64,000 bases of DNA, from the NCBI RefSeq assembly GCF_004919085.1, contig NZ_STGL01000007.1, forward strand, positions 62,001 to 126,000, in the 5' to 3' direction. This document shows positions 57,928 through 64,000 of the stretch, one piece after another (position 1 is the first letter of the stretch; each line of letters begins with the position of its first letter). The stretch is from Nocardioides sp. GY 10127. Its GTDB lineage: Bacteria; Actinomycetota; Actinomycetes; Propionibacteriales; Nocardioidaceae. The notes under the pieces were generated by a model that searched no databases, was not told the DNA's origin, and was given only the letters and a program-made list of their open reading frames with translations. Position numbers and translations under genes: made by a program.

Positions 57928-58237
57928 CGGCCGGGGCGACGGCCGCGGCGACGACCGGCGTGGTGGGCGCGGTGGCAGCGGTCGAGGGCGCAGCGGTCGT
58001 GGGCTCCGCGGAGGGAGCCGGGTGGCGCGCGTCGTGCGCGCGCAGGAAGGCCTCGACGTCGTCGCGCTCGGCGCGCGCCGCGGCGAGGGTGGTCGAGGCG
58101 AGCATCGCGTTGCGACGGGAGCCGAGGACGCTGTCCTCCAGCACCCGGGCGAGGCGCCGGGCGAGCGGGGACAGCGGCGAGCGAGGGTGGTCGGCGACGA
58201 GCCGGAGCGGCGTGCCGGGTGCGAGCGAGGGGTGCAC
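57914..58237 (-). CDS. Small hypothetical protein
   Basis: 107 residues, not recognised. The GTG start has a perfect AGGAGG 6 nt upstream and codon choice is strongly GC3-rich, so it is probably real. The N-terminal half (residues 1-65) contains a helical RRLARVLEDSVLGSRRNAML and AAARAERDDVEAFLRAHD; the C-terminal third is Ala/Thr/Pro-rich. No signal peptide or membrane segment. Its 3' end overlaps ecfS in the opposite direction. It follows the EamA gene on the same strand but has its own -10 candidate. Confidence 0.7.
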   Translation of the reverse strand: MHPSLAPGTPLRLVADHPRSPLSPLARRLARVLEDSVLGSRRNAMLASTTLAAARAERDDVEAFLRAHDARHPAPSAEPTTAAPSTAATAPTTPVVAAAVAPAVSAR

Positions 58238-58278
58238 GGGTGCCTCCTGGGTGGCGGAGAAGGCGGCTGGCAGTTCTT

Positions 58279-58284
58279 AACCTA
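58279..58284 (-). promoter_or_regulatory. -10 candidate for the small hypothetical gene
   Basis: TAGGTT on the minus strand overlapping the EamA stop codon, giving a leader of about 35 nt with AGGAGG. A GAGGGG-TCGT-CCCCTC hairpin followed by TTT just upstream may end EamA transcription. Confidence 0.45.
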
Positions 58285-59289
58285 AAGAGGGGACGACCCC
58301 TCCGGGGCAACACCATGTGACTTCTCTGTGAACGGCACCGGTCCGGGCTCGTCCGCACCGTCGGTGACAGAGGTGGCATCGGGCGCCTCCGCGGGCACCG
58401 GGCCCTCGGTCGGCACGGGCGACCCCGGCGCACGCGTGGCCCCCACGCTCGCCACGACGACGCAGACGAGCGCCAGCCACTGCGCCGGGCCGAGGGTCTC
58501 GCCGAGGACCAGCAGCCCCGCCAGCGCCGCGGCGGCCGGCTCGAGGCTCATGAGGATGCCGAAGACGCTGGGGCGCAGCGTCCGCAGCGCGACGAGCTCG
58601 CACGAGTACGGCACCACGGACGAGAGCAACCCGACGGCGGCGCCCAGCAGCAGCACGCGCGGGTCGGTGAGCGCCGGGTCGGGGTGCCCCACCAGCGCCG
58701 GCCCCACCACGGCGGGCGTGAGCAGCAGCGTCCCGATGGTGCTGGCCACCGCCAGCCCGTCCAGCCCGGGCCAGGAGGCGCCGGTGCGGGCGCTGAGGAG
58801 GATGTAGGACGCCCAGAAGCCACCGGCCAGCACGGCCAGCAGCGCCCCGACGAGCGTCACGGACCCTCCGCCGTCGACGCCCAGCAGGACGACGCCGAGC
58901 CCGGCCAGGACCACCCAGACGAGGTCCCGGGCGCGGCGGGAGCCGGCGACGGCCAGCAGCAGCGGGCCGGTGAACTCCAGGGTGACCGCGACGCCGAGCG
59001 GGATCCGGGCGAACGACTGGTAGATCGCCCAGTTCATCAGGCCCAGCGAGGCACCGAAGGCCACGACCACGGCCCAGTCCCGGGCGGAGTGACCGCGCAG
59101 GCGGGGACGCACGAACGCGAGCAGCACCAGCGAGCTGGTGACCAACCTCAGCCAGACCAGGGTGGTGGGGTCGGCGACGTCGAAGAGGGACTTGGCGATG
59201 CCCGCGCCGAGCTGCACCGAGGCGATGCCGACGAGGACCAGGACGACGGGGTGGACCCGGGGCCGGGGGCGCGGGTCGGGGAGCGTCAC
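58282..59289 (-). CDS. EamA/RhtA-like family transporter
   Basis: 335-residue drug/metabolite-type transporter with ten membrane helices in two EamA repeats (about 15-150 and 155-300). VHPVVLVLVGIASVQLGAG, FARIPLGVAVTLEFTGPLLL and a second-half LRPSVFGILMSLEPAAAALA correspond to RhtA-type homoserine/threonine or other amine exporters. A Pro/Ala-rich cytoplasmic tail follows. The GTG start is set by TAGGCT 7 nt upstream (leaderless). Substrate unknown. Confidence 0.88.
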   Translation of the reverse strand: MTLPDPRPRPRVHPVVLVLVGIASVQLGAGIAKSLFDVADPTTLVWLRLVTSSLVLLAFVRPRLRGHSARDWAVVVAFGASLGLMNWAIYQSFARIPLGVAVTLEFTGPLLLAVAGSRRARDLVWVVLAGLGVVLLGVDGGGSVTLVGALLAVLAGGFWASYILLSARTGASWPGLDGLAVASTIGTLLLTPAVVGPALVGHPDPALTDPRVLLLGAAVGLLSSVVPYSCELVALRTLRPSVFGILMSLEPAAAALAGLLVLGETLGPAQWLALVCVVVASVGATRAPGSPVPTEGPVPAEAPDATSVTDGADEPGPVPFTEKSHGVAPEGSSPL

Positions 59290-59296
59290 GCGGCTC

Positions 59297-59302
59297 AGCC
59301 TA
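59297..59302 (-). promoter_or_regulatory. -10 hexamer of leaderless EamA promoter
   Basis: TAGGCT, 7 nt (GAGCCGC), then the GTG at 59289. Confidence 0.6.
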
Positions 59303-59357
59303 GGTGTCGGGTGAGACGGGTACCGGACCAGGTCTCGCGCTCGGGGCCGCGCATCCC

Positions 59358-59363
59358 TAGGCT
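59358..59363 (+). promoter_or_regulatory. -10 hexamer of leaderless SRPBCC promoter
   Basis: TAGGCT, 7 nt (CCGCGGC), then the ATG at 59371. It is the mirror of the EamA promoter across an 81-bp divergent gap. Confidence 0.6.
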
Positions 59364-59370
59364 CCGCGGC

Positions 59371-59841
59371 ATGGGTGACTTCGAGGTCTCGCGCGCGACG
59401 ACGGTCGCGGCCGACCCGGCCGACGTGCAGGCCCTGGTGGTGGACTTCCGCGAGTGGCGGCGCTGGTCGCCGTGGGAGGACGTCGACCCGGCCATGACGC
59501 GTGAGTACGACGGCCCCGACAGCGGGGAGGGCGCGTCCTACCGCTGGACCGGCAACCGGAAGGCCGGAGCGGGCTCGATGCGCATCACGGCCGTCACGCC
59601 CGACGAGGTGGCCATCGACCTGGCGTTCACCCGCCCGATGAAGGCGACGAACGACCTCGCCTTCCTGGTGGAGCCCGTGGCGGACGGCACCCGGGTCACG
59701 TGGCGCATGCGGGGCCGCAACACCGGCCTGTGGTCGCTGCTGGCGCGGTTCGTCCCGATGGACCGGCTCGTCGGTGCCGACTTCGAGAAGGGCCTGGCCC
59801 GGCTCAAGTCCGAGCTCGAGGCGGGCGTGCCCGGGGCCTGA
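59371..59841 (+). CDS. SRPBCC family protein (polyketide cyclase/dehydrase-like)
   Basis: 156-residue START/Bet v1-like lipid or ligand-binding fold. FEVSRATTVAADPADVQALV, FREWRRWSPWEDVDPAMTRE, YRWTGNRKAGAGSMRITAV and a long C-terminal helix (DFEKGLARLKSELE) are typical of polyketide-cyclase-2-type SRPBCC proteins, many of which act in detoxification or ligand binding. The start is leaderless. It converges on the GH65 gene with a 21-bp gap. Function unknown. Confidence 0.85.
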   Translation: MGDFEVSRATTVAADPADVQALVVDFREWRRWSPWEDVDPAMTREYDGPDSGEGASYRWTGNRKAGAGSMRITAVTPDEVAIDLAFTRPMKATNDLAFLVEPVADGTRVTWRMRGRNTGLWSLLARFVPMDRLVGADFEKGLARLKSELEAGVPGA

Positions 59842-59862
59842 GCCCCGGTCACGCCCGCCGGC

Positions 59863-62460
59863 TCAGTACTCGCCCGCCTCCAGGGTCGGCTCGGGGCCGA
59901 GCGCGCCGTTCATCGGCTGGCTCATGGCCAGCGCGGTCGCCTCGTCGACGTCCTCGTCCAGGGCGATCGGCTCGGGCACCCCGGCGGTGATGCGGGTGCC
60001 GTCGGCGCGGACGCCGCCCAGCTGCGGCTTCTCGGTCAGCGTGCCCGCGAGGCGGGTGCCGCAGCCGTCCAGCGCCACCTTGAGGGGCTCGCCCGGGGCG
60101 ACCACGTAGGACTCGCCACGCACCACGACCGCGACGGGCTCGCTGCCCTCGACGACCTCGAGGTTGAACGACTCCCGGTCCAGGTGCACCTGGAGGCGCG
60201 TGCCGTGCCAGACCATGCCGCAGCGCAGGTACGGGAAGGTGTCGGGCAGGCGGGGGTCGAAGGACAGCCGCCCGCCGCGGTCGCGCATGCCCGCGAACCC
60301 GCACACCAGCGCCGACCAGATGCCGCCGGTGGAGGCGATGTGCATGCCGTCCACGGTGTTGCCGTGCAGGTTGGCGAGATCGACGAAGAGGGAGTTCAGG
60401 AAGTAGCTCCAGGCCACCTCGTGGTAGCCCACCTCCGCCGCGACGATCGACTGCACGACCGCGGAGAGCGTCGAGTCGCCCGTGGTGATCGGGTCGTAGT
60501 ACTCGAAGTCTGCGCGCTTCTCCTCGGGCGTGAACCGGTCGCCCTGGAGGAAGAGCGCCAGCACGACGTCCGCCTGCTTGAGCACCTGGAACCGGTAGAT
60601 GACCAGCGGGTGGTAGTGCAGCAGCAGCGGACGCAGCTCGTCCGGGGTCTTGGAGAGGTCCCAGACCTCCCGGTCGAGGAAGAAGTCGTCCTGCGGGTGG
60701 ATGCCCAGGCCGTCGTCGAACGGGATGTGCATCCCGGCCGCGCACCGGCGCCACTCCTCGATCTCGGTCTCGGTGAGGTCGAGGCGGTGGCGCACCTGCT
60801 TCCACTCGTCCGCGAAGTCGCGCTCGACCAGCTCGCAGGCCTTCACGGCCTCCTCGAGGTTGAACCGCGCCATCACGTTGGTGAAGAGGTTGTTGTTGAC
60901 GACGGTCGTGTACTCGTCCGGGCCGGTGACGCCGTGGATGTGGAACGAGGGGACGCCGTTGGAGCGCCAGAACCCGAGGTCGGCCCACATGCGGGCGGTC
61001 TCGACGAGGATGTCGATGCCGTCGCGGACCAGGAAGCCCACGTCGCCGGTGGCCGCCACGTACTGCACGAGGGCGTAGGCGACGTCGGCGTCGATGTGCA
61101 CCTGGGCCGTGCCCGCCGCGTAGTAGGCCGAGGCCTCCTCGCCGCTGATCGTCCGCCACGGGAAGAGCGCGCCGGACTGGGCCATCTCCCGGGCGCGCTG
61201 GCGGGCCGCCGGCAGCATCCGCGAGCGGAAGTGCATGAGGTTCCGGGCCAGCTGCGGCTGGGTGTAGGTGAGGAACGGCGAGACGTAGATCTCGGAGTCC
61301 CAGAAGTAGTGCCCCTCGTAGCCCGACCCGGTGACGCCCTTGGCGGGCACGCCCTGCTGGTCCGCCCGGGCCGAGGCCTGGGCGAGGCTGAACAGGTTGA
61401 ACCGGATGGCCTGCTGGACGGCGAGCTGCTCGGCGTCCGCGTCGTCGTCGGTGACCTCGACGTCGGCGGTGGCCCAGAACGTGTCGTAGTAGGCCCGCTG
61501 CTCGGCCAGGGCGTCGTCGAAGCCGTGCCGCTTGGCGCGGTCGAGGGTGCGGATGCAGCGGTCGGAGAGCTCGCGCACCGGGACGCCACGCGAGCTGTGG
61601 TAGGCCACGTACTTGTCCACGCGGACGGTCTGGCCCTCGGCCGCGTCGACGCGGAGGACGGTCTTCGCGAGGTCCTCGTCGTCGCGGACGATGACCTCGT
61701 GCTCGGCGTCGGTGGTGACGACGTGGTCGGCGCCCACGCAGATCGTCATGTGCGAGTTGGCGCACATGTAGCCGAGCATCATCCGGTCCTGGCGGGCGTA
61801 GTGCAGGCGGGGGAGCAGGACGCGCTCCTCGAACTTCGCCGCCTTGCGCGGGTCGATCCCCTCGCCCATCGCCGCGTTGGGGTCGTGGTACTCGTCCTTG
61901 CCGTCCTGCCGGTTGAGCAGCTGGGAGGAGATGACGATGGGGGCGTCGCCCTCCAGCAGCGTCACCTCGAGGCTGAGCAGCGCCAGGTGCCGCTGGGTCA
62001 TCGACACCATGCGGGTCGAGTCGACCTTCACCCGCTTGCCGGCCGGCGTGCGCCAGATCAGGCTGCGGCGCAGCACGCCGTCGCGGAAGTCCAGGCTCCG
62101 CTCGTAGTGCTCGAGGTCGGCGGTGCCGAGCGTGAGCGGCTCGTCGTCGACGTACAGCTTCATCAGCTTGGCGTCGGGGACGTTGACGATCGTCTGGCCG
62201 GTGCGGGCGAAGCCGAACGCGGCCTCGGCGTGCCGGATCGGCCAGGTCTCGTGGAAGCCGTTGACGAAGGTGCCGTGCGCGTAGGCGTCCCGGCCCTCCT
62301 CGGGGTTGCCGCGCATGCCGAGGTAGCCGTTGGCGACGCTGAACAGCGTCTCGGTCACGCCCAGGTCGTGCGCGCGGTACGCGGTCTCGGTGAGCCGCCA
62401 GGGGTCCAGGCCGAACCTGCTGCGGTCGAGCGGGTCGCCGTGGACGTGGACGCGGCTCAT
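59863..62460 (-). CDS. Glycoside hydrolase family 65 (disaccharide phosphorylase)
   Basis: 865-residue enzyme of the maltose/trehalose/kojibiose phosphorylase family, which phosphorolyses alpha-glucosides to beta-glucose 1-phosphate. The N-terminal beta-sandwich (FSVANGYLGMRGNPEEG, about 40-56) and the (alpha/alpha)6 barrel with the catalytic acid E516 in GVTGPDEYTTVVNNN are visible, as is KGVTGSGYEGHYFWDSEIYV. The ATG overlaps the stop of the HAD gene, and that partner converts beta-glucose 1-phosphate to glucose 6-phosphate, supporting phosphorylase rather than hydrolase activity. The disaccharide is not determined. Confidence 0.92.
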   Translation of the reverse strand: MSRVHVHGDPLDRSRFGLDPWRLTETAYRAHDLGVTETLFSVANGYLGMRGNPEEGRDAYAHGTFVNGFHETWPIRHAEAAFGFARTGQTIVNVPDAKLMKLYVDDEPLTLGTADLEHYERSLDFRDGVLRRSLIWRTPAGKRVKVDSTRMVSMTQRHLALLSLEVTLLEGDAPIVISSQLLNRQDGKDEYHDPNAAMGEGIDPRKAAKFEERVLLPRLHYARQDRMMLGYMCANSHMTICVGADHVVTTDAEHEVIVRDDEDLAKTVLRVDAAEGQTVRVDKYVAYHSSRGVPVRELSDRCIRTLDRAKRHGFDDALAEQRAYYDTFWATADVEVTDDDADAEQLAVQQAIRFNLFSLAQASARADQQGVPAKGVTGSGYEGHYFWDSEIYVSPFLTYTQPQLARNLMHFRSRMLPAARQRAREMAQSGALFPWRTISGEEASAYYAAGTAQVHIDADVAYALVQYVAATGDVGFLVRDGIDILVETARMWADLGFWRSNGVPSFHIHGVTGPDEYTTVVNNNLFTNVMARFNLEEAVKACELVERDFADEWKQVRHRLDLTETEIEEWRRCAAGMHIPFDDGLGIHPQDDFFLDREVWDLSKTPDELRPLLLHYHPLVIYRFQVLKQADVVLALFLQGDRFTPEEKRADFEYYDPITTGDSTLSAVVQSIVAAEVGYHEVAWSYFLNSLFVDLANLHGNTVDGMHIASTGGIWSALVCGFAGMRDRGGRLSFDPRLPDTFPYLRCGMVWHGTRLQVHLDRESFNLEVVEGSEPVAVVVRGESYVVAPGEPLKVALDGCGTRLAGTLTEKPQLGGVRADGTRITAGVPEPIALDEDVDEATALAMSQPMNGALGPEPTLEAGEY

Positions 62461-63215
62461 GCAGGACCTCCGGGAACGAGCTCGGCGAGGTCGGCGACCA
62501 CGGTGGTGGCGCCGTTCTCGGTCAGGACGTCGGCGCCGACCCCGCGGTCGACGCCGACCACGTGGGCGAACGCGCCGGCCGCGCCGGCGCGGACGCCGGA
62601 GACGGCGTCCTCGACCACGACGGCGGCGTCGGCCGGGACGCCGAGGTGCTCGGCGGCGGCCAGGTAGGTGTCGGGCGCGGGCTTGCCGGCGAGCCCCTCC
62701 TCGGCGGCGACGCGGCCGTCGACCACGAGCCGGAACCGATCGGTGAGGCCCGCGGCGGCCAGCACCGACGGGGCGTTGGCCGAGGAGCTCACGACGGCGA
62801 GCGGCACACCGACCTCGGCGAGGTGGTCGAGGAGCAGCACCGAGCCGGGGTAGGCGGCGACGCCGTCGCGCTCGAGGACCTCGTTGAAGGCCTGGTTCTT
62901 GCGGTTGCCGAGGCCGCGGACGCTCACCGCGTCCGCGGGGTCGTCCGCCCCGCCCTCGGGGAGCGTGATCCCGCGCGAGGCGAGGAAGTCGCGGACGCCG
63001 TCGTAGCGGGGCTTGCCGTCGACGTGCGCGAAGTAGTCGGCGTCGGTGTACGGCGAGGTGTCCGCGCCCGGGTCGTCCACGTCGGCGAGGAAGGCGTTGA
63101 ACATCTCGCCCCACGCCACCATGTGCACCTCGGCGGTGGGGGTGAGGACGCCGTCCAGGTCGAAGAGCACGGCGCCGACGGCGCGCCAGTCCGGTGTGAT
63201 CGTCTCGTTGGTCAC
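62457..63215 (-). CDS. HAD-family beta-phosphoglucomutase
   Basis: 252-residue HAD-superfamily phosphomutase. The nucleophile and general acid are D19 and D21 in LFDLDGVLTPT; the cap domain follows, then AVVSSSANAP (motif II) and VVVEDAVSGVRAG (motif IV). It isomerises beta-glucose 1-phosphate, which fits its coupling (ATGA overlap) with the GH65 gene. The GTG start has TAGGCT 6 nt upstream, so the two-gene transcript is leaderless. Confidence 0.9.
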   Translation of the reverse strand: MTNETITPDWRAVGAVLFDLDGVLTPTAEVHMVAWGEMFNAFLADVDDPGADTSPYTDADYFAHVDGKPRYDGVRDFLASRGITLPEGGADDPADAVSVRGLGNRKNQAFNEVLERDGVAAYPGSVLLLDHLAEVGVPLAVVSSSANAPSVLAAAGLTDRFRLVVDGRVAAEEGLAGKPAPDTYLAAAEHLGVPADAAVVVEDAVSGVRAGAAGAFAHVVGVDRGVGADVLTENGATTVVADLAELVPGGPA

Positions 63216-63221
63216 CCGGCG

Positions 63222-63227
63222 AGCCTA
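63222..63227 (-). promoter_or_regulatory. -10 hexamer of leaderless HAD-GH65 operon
   Basis: TAGGCT, 6 nt (CGCCGG), then the GTG at 63215 on the minus strand. Confidence 0.6.
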
Positions 63228-63398
63228 GGCGGTGCGCCCGCGGGCGGGACAGGGCACGGGGCTGAGACGCACCTGACAGCGCGCGGGGTGTGCCGGGCCC
63301 CACCCGTCGGGCCCCGCGCCCGGCGTCCGGGATCATGGGACGTGAGCCACCTCTCTTCCGGTCAGTGGAAGTGGCTCGGAGGAGAAGGGAGACCCCGC

Positions 63399-64000
63399 GT
63401 GGTTGACGGCGACATGACCCCGCCCGCGCCGAGCACCACCGCCCCCCAGCAGTCGCGGCAGGACACACGACGTGACCTGACCCAGGACCTGGCCCACAAG
63501 ATCGTCGCCGTGGGGCCGCACGCGGGGGCCCACCGGGTCGCGCTGCGCGCCGCGCTCACGGTGGCAGTGCCGCTCCTGCTCCTGTGGGGCACCGGGCACC
63601 TGGCCTGGTCGGCGTACGCCACCTTCGGCGCCTTCTGCGCCGTCTACGCCCGCAACGACCCGTGGCGTGCCCGCGTCGGGATGCAGGCGCGGGCCGGCGC
63701 GTGGCTGGCGCTGTCGGTCACCATCGGCGCGGTCGTCGCGCTCTCCGACCACCGGGCCTGGCTCTCCGTGCCCGTCACGGCGGCCTTCGCCGCGGTCGGC
63801 TCGCTGCTGTCCGACCACTGGGGCTGGCGTCCGCCGGGCCCGCTCTTCACCGTCTTCGCCCTCGGCGCCTGCTCGGCCATCCCGGCGACCGGCACCACCG
63901 TGCTCGCCGCGCTCCTCGTGGGCTCCGGCTCCGTCCTCTTCGGCCTGGTCGTCTCCGCCGTCGCGGGCATGCTGGGCGCCCGCGGCGCCCGCGCGGGGCA
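63399..64000 (+). CDS. FUSC family / aromatic-acid-exporter-like membrane protein (partial, right edge)
   Basis: About 200 N-terminal residues are in the window. After a Pro/Gln/Thr-rich cytoplasmic start come paired membrane helices (VALRAALTVAVPLLLLWGTG, WLALSVTIGAVVAL, then GPLFTVFALGACSAI and TTVLAALLVGSGSVLFGLVV). WSAYATFGAFCAVYARND and FGAFCAVYARNDPWRAR resemble the FUSC/ArAE fold, linked to export of aromatic acids and similar compounds. GGGAG lies about 9 nt before the GTG; an in-frame ATG at 63414 is the alternative. A GAGCCAC/GTGGCTC inverted repeat at about 63344-63377 sits in the leader. Confidence 0.8.
   Translation, partial: MVDGDMTPPAPSTTAPQQSRQDTRRDLTQDLAHKIVAVGPHAGAHRVALRAALTVAVPLLLLWGTGHLAWSAYATFGAFCAVYARNDPWRARVGMQARAGAWLALSVTIGAVVALSDHRAWLSVPVTAAFAAVGSLLSDHWGWRPPGPLFTVFALGACSAIPATGTTVLAALLVGSGSVLFGLVVSAVAGMLGARGARAG

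Overview
The window is chromosomal DNA of a very high G+C (roughly 70-75% by eye) actinobacterium. The conserved order valS-folC-DUF4233-ndk-mreBCD-mrdA-rodA, then the TIGR03960 radical SAM gene, TIGR03936, rne, rplU, rpmA, obg and proB is typical of Actinomycetota. Gene content and GTG/ATGA-coupled starts would fit Micrococcales, but genus cannot be fixed from this sequence. No rRNA, tRNA, CRISPR array, phage gene or transposase was seen.

Layout. 1-8 kb: valS (cut by the left edge), a GNAT acetyltransferase, folC, a small DUF4233 membrane protein, a MocR regulator divergent from a pyridoxamine-phosphate-oxidase-like protein, and ndk. 8-14.4 kb: the cell-elongation operon mreB-mreC-mreD-mrdA-rodA. 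14.4-20.3 kb: an unusual FAD/NAD(P)-binding plus TTC38-like fusion protein, a calcium/proton antiporter and an MFS exporter. 20.3-28.3 kb: the TIGR03960/TIGR03936 pair, which is usually adjacent. Here it is split by a 762-bp unit bounded by an exact 71-bp duplication of the 3' end of the TIGR03960 gene and carrying a toxin-antitoxin-like pair, followed by a septum-formation-type membrane protein, a secreted subtilase and a winged-helix protein. 28.3-36.7 kb: RNase E/G with a Lys-rich repetitive N-terminus, L21, L27, Obg, glutamate 5-kinase and a membrane-linked EEP phosphatase. 36.8-46.3 kb: cysteine desulfurase-mnmA-short MetE-like operon, an MFS/TetR pair with tandem operators, an alpha/beta hydrolase and ligA. 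46.3-51.5 kb: a membrane-anchored M16-like protein and gatCAB. 51.6-57.9 kb: a cobalamin riboswitch heading a five-gene operon. 58-64 kb: a small hypothetical protein, an EamA transporter, an SRPBCC protein, a GH65 phosphorylase with its beta-phosphoglucomutase-like partner, and a FUSC-family protein cut by the right edge.

The most interesting system is the riboswitch operon. It encodes two secreted proteins, an alpha/alpha-toroid protein and a DUF4430/SCO2322-like beta-domain protein with a C-terminal membrane anchor. A complete ECF transporter (T, fused A-A, S) follows. The two secreted proteins look like the two domains of eukaryotic intrinsic factor/transcobalamin encoded as separate polypeptides, so I infer a vitamin B12 capture-and-uptake system. 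The second most interesting object is the toxin-antitoxin islet at the 3' end of the radical SAM gene.

A pattern runs through the whole window. Many stand-alone genes have a -10 hexamer of the form TANNNT ending 6-9 nt before the start codon, with no Shine-Dalgarno sequence. This is the signature of leaderless transcripts, and I used it to choose several starts.
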